Source: Oscillospiraceae bacterium (lineage in GTDB: Bacteria > Bacillota > Clostridia > Oscillospirales > CAG-272). Taken from it: 64,000 nucleotides of DNA. The translations under genes were made by a program, and so were the position numbers. Below are positions 55,624 through 64,000 of the stretch, in pieces. Below the pieces are notes generated by a model that saw only the letters and a list, made by a program, of their open reading frames with translations, did no database searches and was not told the DNA's origin. The DNA lies in assembly GCA_015064505.1 (NCBI GenBank), contig SVSB01000004.1, positions 19,710 through 83,709 on the forward strand. Reading direction: 5' to 3'. Within the stretch, counting starts at the first letter, position 1, and each line of letters starts with the position of its first letter.

Positions 55624-55657
55624 CTCGGGTAAAAATCTCCTCACACTTCGTTACGGC
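55624..55657 (+). repeat. 34-bp direct repeat copy 2
   Basis: Identical to 55503..55536. Confidence 0.9.
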
Positions 55658-55672
55658 GTCATAATTTAACTG

Positions 55673-55712
55673 AAAAAGAACGCGCGGGTTTGAACCTTCG
55701 CGTTCTTTTTTT
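55673..55712 (+). terminator. Intrinsic terminator
   Basis: aaaaagaacgcg ... cgcgttctttttt. Confidence 0.85.
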
Positions 55713-55806
55713 GCGGGAAACGGTGTGTGCACAATGCACAAAAAACCGTGCTGAAATTCTCCGTTATTTCTATATGAATTATTTGTGATTATTTTTGGAA
55801 AAACTA

Positions 55807-55835
55807 TTGCAATGTAAAAATGTATCTGTTATAAT
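55807..55835 (+). promoter_or_regulatory. S10 operon promoter
   Basis: TTGCAA - 17 bp - TATAAT. Confidence 0.85.
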
Positions 55836-55841
55836 AGTTCC

Positions 55842-56066
55842 GCTTGATATGCGTAGAAGCGAAAGGTTGCCGCGAAAGCGGGTAATTTTCGTGGAGTATG
55901 TCCGTTGACCGGGCGACAGCAAGCAACCCGCAAAAGTCGCTTTCCCGGATTCTTCGCAGTCCACTATGCGAAGAATACCGTTTTTTGTTGAAAGCGAATG
56001 AAACACACGGAACGGTGTGCAAGCGGTTGATCGCCCAACTTTTTACCAAATAATATAAGGAGGCAA
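55842..56066 (+). promoter_or_regulatory. Structured S10 operon leader with attenuator hairpin (55946-55986)
   Basis: About 225-nt untranslated leader; cgg-attcttcgca-gtccacta-tgcgaagaat-accg-tttttt. Confidence 0.7.
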
Positions 56067-56070
56067 AGTC

Positions 56071-56382
56071 ATGGCAGTCAACCAGAAGATCAGAGTTCGT
56101 CTGAAGAGCTACGACCACAAGCTCATCGACGCCGCAGCTCAGAAGATCGTTGAGGTCGCAAAGAGAAACGGCGCAACTGTATCCGGTCCCGTACCGCTGC
56201 CCACGGAGAAGGAGATCACCACTATCCTTCGTGCGGTTCACAAGTACAAGGACAGCAGAGAGCAGTTCGAGCTCCGCACTCACAAGAGACTGATTGACAT
56301 CGTCAACCCCACAAGCAAGGTTGCAGACGCACTGTTTGCTATCGAGCTTCCCGCGGGCGTTGAGATGGAAATCAAGTCCTAA
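56071..56382 (+). CDS. rpsJ: 30S ribosomal protein S10
   Basis: [41 protein letters not shown]. Confidence 0.98.
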   Translation: MAVNQKIRVRLKSYDHKLIDAAAQKIVEVAKRNGATVSGPVPLPTEKEITTILRAVHKYKDSREQFELRTHKRLIDIVNPTSKVADALFAIELPAGVEMEIKS

Positions 56383-56479
56383 GTCAAATCGCATTCATTG
56401 ACCTTTTGGTCAAGTTGGCGTACCGCTTGACGGAAATCCAAACGCCAACCAATAACCGAAAAGGAGGAAATAGGTTACA

Positions 56480-57112
56480 ATGAATAAGGCAATCATCGGC
56501 AAGAAACTCGGCATGACTCAGCTGTTCGGTGAGAACGGTGAAGTCATCCCCGTGACCGTCATCGAGGCAGGTCCCTGCTTCGTATCTCAGAAGAAGACGG
56601 TCGAGCGCGACGGTTATGCGGCAGTACAGCTCGCATACGAGGATGTTAAGGAGAAGCACATCAACCGTCCCGAGCTCACCCACCTCAAGAAGGCGGGCAT
56701 CACCCCCAAGAAGCATCTCAAAGAATTCAGACTTGCGGATGCGGACAAGTATGGCGTTGGCGATGTTATATCCATCGACACCTTCGCTTGTGGCGACAAG
56801 GTCGATATCACCGGTATAACAAAGGGACGCGGATACACCGGCGCAGTCAAGAGATGGGGACATCACATACTCAGAATGACCCACGGTACAGGTCCTATCC
56901 ACCGTCAGGTCGGCTCTATGGGTGCAAACTCCACTCCCTCCAGAGTATTTAAGAACAAGAAGATGGCAGGACAGTACGGTAACGAGCAGGTAACGATCCT
57001 CAACCTCGCAGTTGTTAAGATCGACGCTGAGAAGAATCTCATTGCCGTTAAGGGCGCGGTTCCCGGTGCCAAGGGCGGCATCGTGTTCATCCGTGACTCC
57101 GTTAAAGCGTAA
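56480..57112 (+). CDS. rplC: 50S ribosomal protein L3
   Basis: AIIGKKLGMTQLFGENGEVIPVTVIEAGPC; SMGANSTPSRVFKNKKMAGQYG. Confidence 0.98.
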   Translation: MNKAIIGKKLGMTQLFGENGEVIPVTVIEAGPCFVSQKKTVERDGYAAVQLAYEDVKEKHINRPELTHLKKAGITPKKHLKEFRLADADKYGVGDVISIDTFACGDKVDITGITKGRGYTGAVKRWGHHILRMTHGTGPIHRQVGSMGANSTPSRVFKNKKMAGQYGNEQVTILNLAVVKIDAEKNLIAVKGAVPGAKGGIVFIRDSVKA

Positions 57113-57129
57113 GGAAGGAGGATGTTAGA

Positions 57130-57753
57130 ATGCCAGTTGTAAAAGTTGTTGATATGACAGGTAAGGAAGTTCGTTCCCTCGAGCTTTCCGACAAGGTGTT
57201 CGGCGCCGAGGTTAAAGCGGCTGTCCTCCACACGGCTGTCAGAGCATTTCTTATGAATCAGAGACAGGGCACTCAGTCCACTCTTACCCGCACCGAGGTT
57301 TCCGGCGGCGGAAAGAAGCCCTGGAAGCAGAAGGGTTCCGGTCGTGCCCGTCAGGGTTCCACCAGATCTCCCCAGTGGACTCACGGCGGCGTGGCTCTCG
57401 GCCCGAAGCCCCGTGACTATCGCGTAACTCTCAACCGCAAGGTTCGTCGTACCGCTCTCTTCGGAGCACTTTCCTCCAAGGTAGCAGGTGGCGAGTTCGT
57501 TGTAGTTGACAGCATCGCAACCGAGAAGTTCAGCACCAAGACCATGGTTCAGATGCTTTCTGCCGTCGGTGCTGAGGGCAAGGCTCTCGTAGTTCTTGCA
57601 AACAACGATGAGAAGACCGTTAAGAGCTTCGCAAACATCCCCGGTGTTAAGACTGCACAGTTCAACACCATCAATGTTTACGATATTCTCAACTGCGGCA
57701 AGCTTGTAATTGCCGAGGATGCGGTAAAGAAGATTGAGGAGGTCTATGCGTGA
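57130..57753 (+). CDS. rplD: 50S ribosomal protein L4
   Basis: [39 protein letters not shown]. Confidence 0.98.
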   Translation: MPVVKVVDMTGKEVRSLELSDKVFGAEVKAAVLHTAVRAFLMNQRQGTQSTLTRTEVSGGGKKPWKQKGSGRARQGSTRSPQWTHGGVALGPKPRDYRVTLNRKVRRTALFGALSSKVAGGEFVVVDSIATEKFSTKTMVQMLSAVGAEGKALVVLANNDEKTVKSFANIPGVKTAQFNTINVYDILNCGKLVIAEDAVKKIEEVYA

Positions 57754-58046
57754 TGAAAGCTGTTCAGGATATTATCATCAAGCCGGTTATTACCGAAAAG
57801 AGCATGGCTACTCTCGACGCTAAGCGTTACACTTTCCGTGTACAGAGCAATGCAACCAAGTCTGAGATCGCTAAGGCTGTTGAAGAAATGTTCGATGTAG
57901 AGGTTGCTTCCGTCAACACCATCAACGTTAAGAAGAAGCCCAAGAGACTCGGTGTTCACGCAGGTTACACCTCCGCGTGGAAGAAAGCGATCGTCACTCT
58001 CAAGCCCTCGTCAAAGAGCATTGCTTTCTTTGACAGTATGAACTGA
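57753..58046 (+). CDS. rplW: 50S ribosomal protein L23
   Basis: [25 protein letters not shown]; start ATG overlaps the rplD stop. Confidence 0.97.
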   Translation: MKAVQDIIIKPVITEKSMATLDAKRYTFRVQSNATKSEIAKAVEEMFDVEVASVNTINVKKKPKRLGVHAGYTSAWKKAIVTLKPSSKSIAFFDSMN

Positions 58047-58062
58047 GTGGGAGGAAGACAAA

Positions 58063-58890
58063 ATGGCAAGAAATTATAAGCCTACGACTCCCTCGAGAAG
58101 ACACATGAGTGCCCCCTCCTTTGCTGAGGTCACCAAGTTCACTCCCGAGAAGAGCCTTATTGAAATCAAGAAGAAGAACGCAGGACGTAACTCCTACGGA
58201 AGAATCACCGTTCGCCATAAGGGCGGTGGAAACAAGGTTAAGTACAGAATCGTTGATTTCAAGCGTGTTGACACCGCTGCCAACACCGTAATCGGCGTTG
58301 AGTACGATCCCAACCGTACCGCTTACATCGCGCTTCTCCAGAACGAGAACGGCGATAAGAGCTACATCATCGCTCCCACCGGTGTTTCCGACGGCGACGT
58401 GCTCTACAGCGGCGCTGACGCGGATATCAAGCCCGGCAACACTCTGCCCATCGCTAATATCCCCGTTGGTACTTTCATCCACAACATCGAGCTTTATCCC
58501 GGTAAGGGCGGCCAGCTCGTTCGTTCCGCCGGTGCTGCTGCGCAGCTCATGGCAAAGGAGAACGGCGTTGCTCAGGTTCGTCTTCCCTCCGGCGAGGTTC
58601 GCATCATCCGTCTTGACTGCAAGGCAACTATCGGTCAGGTAGGAAACATCGAGCACGATACCGTTAAGCTCGGTAAGGCAGGTAAGACCCGCCACAGAGG
58701 TATCCGTCCTACAGTTCGCGGTTCCGTAATGAACCCCTGCGATCACCCCCACGGTGGTGGTGAGGGCCGTTCCCCCATCGGTCGTCCTTCCCCTGTAACT
58801 CCTTGGGGCAAGCCCGCACTCGGATACAAGACCAGAAACAAGAAGGCGCGTACCAACAAGTTCATTGTTAAGCGTCGCAACGATAGGTAA
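58063..58890 (+). CDS. rplB: 50S ribosomal protein L2
   Basis: [57 protein letters not shown]. Confidence 0.98.
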   Translation: MARNYKPTTPSRRHMSAPSFAEVTKFTPEKSLIEIKKKNAGRNSYGRITVRHKGGGNKVKYRIVDFKRVDTAANTVIGVEYDPNRTAYIALLQNENGDKSYIIAPTGVSDGDVLYSGADADIKPGNTLPIANIPVGTFIHNIELYPGKGGQLVRSAGAAAQLMAKENGVAQVRLPSGEVRIIRLDCKATIGQVGNIEHDTVKLGKAGKTRHRGIRPTVRGSVMNPCDHPHGGGEGRSPIGRPSPVTPWGKPALGYKTRNKKARTNKFIVKRRNDR

Positions 58891-58907
58891 ACGGAGGAGA
58901 CGAAGAA

Positions 58908-59189
58908 ATGAGCAGAAGCTTGAAAAAAGCACCCTTTGTCGAGGAGAAGCTTTACTCCAGAGTTTGCGCTATGAACGAGAAGAACGAGAAGAAGGTTCTC
59001 AAGACCTGGTCCCGCGCTTCCGTAATCTACCCCGATTTCGTTGGTCACACTATCGCAGTGCATGACGGCAGAAAGCATTTCCCGGTTTACATCACCGAGG
59101 ATATGGTAGGTCACAGACTCGGAGAGTTCGCTCCCACACGTACGTTCAAAGGCCACGCCGGTTCGAAGACTTCGAACAACGGTAAATAA
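58908..59189 (+). CDS. rpsS: 30S ribosomal protein S19
   Basis: [47 protein letters not shown]. Confidence 0.98.
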   Translation: MSRSLKKAPFVEEKLYSRVCAMNEKNEKKVLKTWSRASVIYPDFVGHTIAVHDGRKHFPVYITEDMVGHRLGEFAPTRTFKGHAGSKTSNNGK

Positions 59190-59234
59190 GCGGCGCGCCG
59201 CATCCCAAATCTATAACGGAGGCAAACCATAATA

Positions 59235-59570
59235 ATGGAAGCAAGAGCTTATCTTAAATATGCGAGAATATCTCCGCGCAAGGTAGGGATCGTGCTTGAC
59301 CTCATCAGAGGCAAGGACGTCGCAGAAGCAAGAGCAATACTCAAGAACACTCCCAAGAGCGCTTCTGAGTATCTTCTGAAGCTTCTCAACAGCGCGGTCG
59401 CAAATGCAGATCACAATTTCAGCATGGATGTTTCCAAGCTTTACGTAGCAGAGTGCTTCTGCTGCCCCGGCCCCATTCAGAAGAGAATCATGCCGAGAGC
59501 ACAGGGCAGAGCCTACAGAATCAACAAGAGAACCAGCCATGTTACCATTTCCGTTAAGGAAAGAGACTGA
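59235..59570 (+). CDS. rplV: 50S ribosomal protein L22
   Basis: MEARAYLKYARISPRKVGIVLDLIRGKDVAEA. Confidence 0.98.
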   Translation: MEARAYLKYARISPRKVGIVLDLIRGKDVAEARAILKNTPKSASEYLLKLLNSAVANADHNFSMDVSKLYVAECFCCPGPIQKRIMPRAQGRAYRINKRTSHVTISVKERD

Positions 59571-59588
59571 GAAAGGAGGATACGTTAA

Positions 59589-60362
59589 ATGGGTCAGAAA
59601 GTTAATCCGCACGGATTGCGCGTTGGCGTGATCAAGGACTGGGATTCGAGATGGTTTGCTAAAGACGAGGTCTTCGGCGATACCCTTGTATCCGACTATA
59701 AGGTTAGAAAGTTCCTTAAGGAAAAGCACAAGGGCGCAGGCGTTCCCAAGATCGAGATCGAGCGCGATAACGTCAGAGTCCGTGTTATTATTCACTGCGC
59801 TAAGCCCGGTATCATCATCGGCCGCGGCGGTGCAGATATCGAAGCACTCAAGAAGACTCTTACCGAGATGCTCGGTAAGCCCGTAGTCGTTGATGTTGTG
59901 GAGGTTAAGTCCCCCGATCTCAACGCTCAGCTCGTAGCAGAGAGCATTGCTTCTCAGCTCGAGAACAGAACCAGCTTCCGCCGCGCTATGAAGCAGGCCA
60001 TCGGCCGTACCATGCGTCTTGGCGCACGCGGTATCAAGGTTTCTGTAAGCGGACGTCTTGGCGGTGCCGAGATCGCTCGTGCAGAGCACTATCACGAGGG
60101 AACCATCCCGATGCAGACTCTTCGTGCTGACATCGACTACGGTTTCTGGGAAGCAAATACCACCTACGGTAAGATCGGCGTTAAGTGCTGGATCTACAAG
60201 GGTGAGGTTCTTAATGAAGTAAACCGTCCCGACGGCAGCCGTCGTGACGACCGCCGTCCTCGCCGCAATTTTGACGGCAAGAGAGACGATCGCCGCGGTG
60301 AGCGCCGCGGAGACCGCAGAGACGGCAACTTCCGCAATAACAGACAGGGAGGTCAGAGATAA
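59589..60362 (+). CDS. rpsC: 30S ribosomal protein S3 with Arg/Asp-rich C-terminal extension
   Basis: [37 protein letters not shown]-terminus [40 protein letters not shown]. Confidence 0.98.
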   Translation: MGQKVNPHGLRVGVIKDWDSRWFAKDEVFGDTLVSDYKVRKFLKEKHKGAGVPKIEIERDNVRVRVIIHCAKPGIIIGRGGADIEALKKTLTEMLGKPVVVDVVEVKSPDLNAQLVAESIASQLENRTSFRRAMKQAIGRTMRLGARGIKVSVSGRLGGAEIARAEHYHEGTIPMQTLRADIDYGFWEANTTYGKIGVKCWIYKGEVLNEVNRPDGSRRDDRRPRRNFDGKRDDRRGERRGDRRDGNFRNNRQGGQR

Positions 60363-60364
60363 CC

Positions 60365-60796
60365 ATGCTGATGCCTAAAAGAGTTAAATACAGACGTGTT
60401 CAGCGCGGCCGCCTCAAGGGTAAGGCAATGCGCGGCAACACCGTATCCAACGGCTCCTACGGCCTTATGGCTCTTGAACCCGCCTGGATAACCAGCAATC
60501 AGATCGAGGCAGCTCGTATTGCTATGACCCGTTACGTAAAGCGTGGCGGTCAGGTCTGGATCAAAATTTTCCCCGATAAGCCCATCACCGAGAAGCCCGC
60601 TGAGACCCGAATGGGTTCCGGTAAAGGTTCTCCCGAGTATTGGGTAGCCGTTGTTAAGCCGGGCAGAATCATGTTCGAGATGGACGGCATATCTGAGGAG
60701 CAAGCAAAAGAAGCAATGCGTCTTGCATCCCACAAGCTTCCTATCAAGTGCAAGTTTGTGACCAAGCAGGACACTGCCGTAGCCGAGGAGGAATAA
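60365..60796 (+). CDS. rplP: 50S ribosomal protein L16
   Basis: [25 protein letters not shown]. Confidence 0.98.
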   Translation: MLMPKRVKYRRVQRGRLKGKAMRGNTVSNGSYGLMALEPAWITSNQIEAARIAMTRYVKRGGQVWIKIFPDKPITEKPAETRMGSGKGSPEYWVAVVKPGRIMFEMDGISEEQAKEAMRLASHKLPIKCKFVTKQDTAVAEEE

Positions 60797-60799
60797 GCC

Positions 60800-60988
60800 G
60801 TGAAAGCAACAGAACTCAGAGAACTTTCAACAGAGCAGCTTGAAGCAAAGCTCAAGGAACTCAAGAGCGAGCTGTTCACGCTTCGCTTCCAGCATGCAAT
60901 CAACCAGCTTGAGAATCCCCACAAGCTCGTAGACGTTAAGCGCGATATCGCTCGCGTTATGACCGTTATGAGCGAGAAAAATGTTTGA
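60800..60988 (+). CDS. rpmC: 50S ribosomal protein L29
   Basis: [52 protein letters not shown] start. Confidence 0.97.
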   Translation: MKATELRELSTEQLEAKLKELKSELFTLRFQHAINQLENPHKLVDVKRDIARVMTVMSEKNV

Positions 60989-61001
60989 GAGGTGAGATAT
61001 T

Positions 61002-61268
61002 ATGACCGAAACAACTGAACGCGCTCTGCGCAAGACAAGAGTAGGCGTGGTAGTTTCCGACAAGATGGACAAGACCATCGTCGTTGCTATCCGCGATAAT
61101 ATCAAGCACCCCAAGTACGGCAAGATCATCAAGCGCACCGTAAAGCTGCACGCTCATGATGAGAACAACGAGTGCGGTGTTGGCGATAAGGTAATGGTCA
61201 TGGAGACCCGCCGCCTTTCCGCTACCAAGCACTGGCGCCTCGTTTCCATCATTGAGAAGGCGAAGTAA
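61002..61268 (+). CDS. rpsQ: 30S ribosomal protein S17
   Basis: [39 protein letters not shown]. Confidence 0.98.
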   Translation: MTETTERALRKTRVGVVVSDKMDKTIVVAIRDNIKHPKYGKIIKRTVKLHAHDENNECGVGDKVMVMETRRLSATKHWRLVSIIEKAK

Positions 61269-61323
61269 GAAGCGAATACAGTAGGCAGGTCAAAGAATCT
61301 GCCGAATAAGGAGGAAACGCAAA

Positions 61324-61692
61324 GTGATACAGCAGCAAAGCTTAATGAAGGTCGCCGACAATACCGGCGCCAAAGAGCTGATGTGCATCCGTGTTCTCGG
61401 TGGTACCGGAAGACGTTATGCAAACATCGGTGATGTTGTTGTCTGTGCTGTTAAGAAGGCTGCTCCCGGTGGAGTAGTTAAGAAGGGCGACGTCGTAAAG
61501 GCGGTTATCGTCCGCAGCGTTAAGGGTCTTCGCCGTGCCGATGGCTCTTACATCAAGTTTGATGAGAACGCAGCAGTTATCATAAAGGATGACAACAACC
61601 CCAGAGGAACCAGAATTTTTGGGCCTGTGGCAAGAGAGCTTCGTGAGAAAGACTACATGAAGATCCTCTCCCTGGCACCTGAAGTACTTTAA
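61324..61692 (+). CDS. rplN: 50S ribosomal protein L14
   Basis: [30 protein letters not shown] start. Confidence 0.98.
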   Translation: MIQQQSLMKVADNTGAKELMCIRVLGGTGRRYANIGDVVVCAVKKAAPGGVVKKGDVVKAVIVRSVKGLRRADGSYIKFDENAAVIIKDDNNPRGTRIFGPVARELREKDYMKILSLAPEVL

Positions 61693-61703
61693 GGAGGAAG
61701 ACG

Positions 61704-62018
61704 ATGAATAAGGTTCATGTTAAATCTGATGACAAAGTTATCGTCATCTCCGGAGACAGCAAGGGAACTATCGGCAAGGTAATTGCCGTATCTCCCAAAG
61801 AGGGTAAGGTTATCGTAGAGGGTGCCAACAAGGTAAAGAAGCACGTTAAGCCCCGCAGACAGGGCGAGACCGGCGGCATTACCGAGGTTGAGGGCGCTAT
61901 CTACGCTTGTAAGGTACAGCTCTACTGCGCAAAGTGCGGTAAGGGCGTTAGAGCAAAGCACGTTATGCAGGGCGACAAGAAGGTTCGCGTTTGCGCAAAG
62001 TGCGGCGCAGAGCTTTAA
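61704..62018 (+). CDS. rplX: 50S ribosomal protein L24
   Basis: NKVHVKSDDKVIVISGDSKGTIGKV. Confidence 0.97.
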   Translation: MNKVHVKSDDKVIVISGDSKGTIGKVIAVSPKEGKVIVEGANKVKKHVKPRRQGETGGITEVEGAIYACKVQLYCAKCGKGVRAKHVMQGDKKVRVCAKCGAEL

Positions 62019-62034
62019 TGGAGGGTGCTGAATA

Positions 62035-62574
62035 ATGGCTAGATACAGAGACATTTATAACAACGACGTTGCACCCGCTCTTATGAAGAAGTTCGCTTAC
62101 AAGAGCCCGATGCAGATCCCGAAGCTTTCCAAGATCGTCGTTAACGTCGGTTGCGGAGATGCAAAAGATAACGCAAAGGTTATCGATAACGTGATCGACG
62201 AGATCACTCTTATCACCGGTCAGAAGCCCGTTGCAACCGTTGCAAAGAAGTCCGTTGCTAACTTCAAGATCCGTGAGGGCATGAAGGTTGGCGTTAAGGT
62301 AACTCTTCGCGGCGATCGTATGTACGAGTTCGTTGACCGTCTGTTCAACGTAGCTCTGCCCCGCGTTCGCGACTTCAAGGGTATCAATCCCGACGGTTTC
62401 GACGGCAGAGGTAACTACTCTCTCGGCCTCAAGGAGCAGCTCATGTTCCCCGAGATCGAGTACGACAAGGTAGACAAGATCCGCGGAATGGACATTGCGT
62501 TCGTTACCACGGCTAATACCGATGAAGAGGCAAGAGAGCTGCTCAAGCTTATGGGCGCTCCCTTTGCGAAGTAA
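62035..62574 (+). CDS. rplE: 50S ribosomal protein L5
   Basis: [44 protein letters not shown]. Confidence 0.98.
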   Translation: MARYRDIYNNDVAPALMKKFAYKSPMQIPKLSKIVVNVGCGDAKDNAKVIDNVIDEITLITGQKPVATVAKKSVANFKIREGMKVGVKVTLRGDRMYEFVDRLFNVALPRVRDFKGINPDGFDGRGNYSLGLKEQLMFPEIEYDKVDKIRGMDIAFVTTANTDEEARELLKLMGAPFAK

Positions 62575-62588
62575 GGGGGAAATAAGAA

Positions 62589-62774
62589 ATGGCAAAGAAG
62601 TCTATGATTCTTAAGGGTGCAAGACCTCAGAAGTTCTCCACCCGCGAGCACAACCGCTGCAAGATCTGCGGTCGTCCCCACGCTTACCTTCGCAAGTACG
62701 GCATCTGCCGTATCTGCTTCCGTGAGCTTGCTTACAAGGGTCAGATCCCCGGCGTAAGAAAGGCAAGCTGGTAA
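62589..62774 (+). CDS. rpsN: 30S ribosomal protein S14 type Z (zinc-binding)
   Basis: [38 protein letters not shown]. Confidence 0.98.
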   Translation: MAKKSMILKGARPQKFSTREHNRCKICGRPHAYLRKYGICRICFRELAYKGQIPGVRKASW

Positions 62775-62875
62775 ATTCCCCGCGTCCGGAAGGAAAGCAA
62801 GAAGAGCTTTAACCACCGGTCTGCCGCCGAACTTCGGCAGCAAGAAATTTAACTTGCATTAAGGAGGAAAAAACA

Positions 62876-63274
62876 ATGCAAATCTCTGATGTCATTGCTG
62901 ATATGCTCACTCGTATCAGAAACGCGAGCGACGCAAAGCATGAAACGGTTGACGTTCCCGCATCGAACGTTAAGAAGGCAATCGCCGACATTCTCGTAAA
63001 CGAGGGTTACGTTAAGGGCTGGCAGCTTATCGAGGACGGTAAGCAGGGCATTATCCGCATCACTCTCAAGTACACCGTTGGTAAGCAGAAGGCTATCCGC
63101 GGTCTCCGCAGAGTATCCAAGCCCGGTCTTCGTATCTACTCCAGCTGCGAGGATATGCCTAAGGTCATGAACGGCCTCGGCATCGCCATCGTCTCTACTT
63201 CTAAGGGCATAATGACCGATAAGGCAGCTCGCGCTGCTAACATCGGCGGCGAAGTTCTCGCCTTTGTCTGGTAA
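62876..63274 (+). CDS. rpsH: 30S ribosomal protein S8
   Basis: [38 protein letters not shown]. Confidence 0.98.
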   Translation: MQISDVIADMLTRIRNASDAKHETVDVPASNVKKAIADILVNEGYVKGWQLIEDGKQGIIRITLKYTVGKQKAIRGLRRVSKPGLRIYSSCEDMPKVMNGLGIAIVSTSKGIMTDKAARAANIGGEVLAFVW

Positions 63275-63295
63275 TGTGAAAGGAAGGTACAGAAA

Positions 63296-63835
63296 ATGTC
63301 AAGAATAGGTCTTAAGCCTATTGCCATTCCCGCAGGCGTTACCGTTAATGTAGAGGAAGGCAATAAGGTTACCGTTAAGGGCGCTCTCGGCACCCTTACA
63401 GATACTTTCAGCAGCCACATCACCATCAACAATGATAATGGTGTTATCACCCTTGCAAGAGATTCCGAGGAGAAGGAAGTTAAGGCGCTTCACGGTCTTA
63501 CCCGTGCGCTTCTTAACAACATGATCGTTGGTGTAACCAAGGGTTACTCCAAGACCCTCGAGATCGAAGGCATCGGTTACAAGGCTGAAAAGCAGGGCAA
63601 CAAGCTTGTTATGAAGCTTGGTTTCAGCCACGACATCGTAGTTACCGAGTCCGATGACTACAAGTTCGAGGTTACCAGCCCCCTTACCATCGTTGTAAAG
63701 GGCATCGACAAGCAGAAGGTTGGCGAGATCTCCGCTCAGATCCGCGGTAAGCGTCCTCCCGAACCCTACAAGGGCAAGGGTATTCACTACCAGGGTGAGC
63801 ATATCCGCCGCAAGGCCGGTAAGACCGGTAAATAA
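63296..63835 (+). CDS. rplF: 50S ribosomal protein L6
   Basis: SRIGLKPIAIPAGVTVNVEEGNKVTVKG; GKRPPEPYKGKGIHYQGEHIRRKAGKTGK. Confidence 0.98.
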   Translation: MSRIGLKPIAIPAGVTVNVEEGNKVTVKGALGTLTDTFSSHITINNDNGVITLARDSEEKEVKALHGLTRALLNNMIVGVTKGYSKTLEIEGIGYKAEKQGNKLVMKLGFSHDIVVTESDDYKFEVTSPLTIVVKGIDKQKVGEISAQIRGKRPPEPYKGKGIHYQGEHIRRKAGKTGK

Positions 63836-63854
63836 TTGAAAGGAGCGGAATAAG

Positions 63855-64000
63855 ATGATATCCAGACAGGACAGCAATAAAAAGCGTCTTAAGAGACACA
63901 AGAGAGTCCGTGCGCACATCAACGGCACCGCAGCGCGTCCGCGCCTTGCAGTTTACCGTTCCAACGCTAACATCTATGCTCAGATCATCGATGACGTTAA
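63855..64000 (+). CDS. rplR: 50S ribosomal protein L18 (3' end truncated by the window)
   Basis: [48 protein letters not shown]. Confidence 0.95.
   Translation, partial: MISRQDSNKKRLKRHKRVRAHINGTAARPRLAVYRSNANIYAQIIDDV

Noticed and set aside
55503-55657. 34-bp repeats as attL/attR of the phage cassette
   Set aside because: Both copies lie on the same (right) side; no matching copy noticed near 42.2 kb, so they cannot flank the cassette as written
1-64000. CRISPR arrays, tRNA/rRNA genes, T-box leaders upstream of proS/aspS/trpS
   Set aside because: No regularly spaced repeats, cloverleaf candidates or T-box (TGGNACC-like) motifs were noticed by eye; a dedicated scan (tRNAscan-SE, Infernal, CRISPRCasFinder) would be decisive

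Overview
Chromosomal window from a Firmicutes (Clostridia-like) genome, judged from gene content and order. From left to right: (1) uncharacterised genes (GATase-like/coiled-coil/2-TM protein, DMT permease, PHP phosphoesterase) followed by a REP-associated Y1 transposase (RAYT) whose ORF contains a perfect 25-bp inverted repeat pair; (2) a minus-strand block with a 1685-aa alpha-2-macroglobulin-like lipoprotein, an S24/S26-like peptidase, a PqqD-like protein, RodA and ProS; (3) a decayed Rhs-tip/BspA-LRR island (about 14.0-18.2 kb) with REP-like and 21-bp-stem palindromes between modules and two apparent single-base frameshifts; (4) housekeeping genes (alr, aspS, truB, pgeF-like, polA, trpS, MraY/WecA-like, ACT, PFL/DUF711, ABC transporter, AraC/EamA/GH36 alpha-galactosidase); (5) a compact 13-kb, co-directional, structural-plus-lysis phage cassette (terS-terL-portal-scaffold-MCP-connectors-propeller-like-coiled-coil tail-M23 endolysin-LLH holin-287 aa). 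It resembles the P22 head-gene order and has no visible integrase, repressor, replication or tape-measure gene. It lies between an alpha-galactosidase gene and the S10 ribosomal operon; (6) the S10-spc ribosomal protein operon (rpsJ to rplR, truncated by the window end), preceded by a strong promoter and a leader with an attenuator-like hairpin. The best candidate for an undescribed system is the integrase-less virion cassette (GTA-like, domesticated or remnant prophage). The REP-in-RAYT and Rhs-tip island are secondary candidates. All family calls come from reading the sequence by eye; no searches were run.
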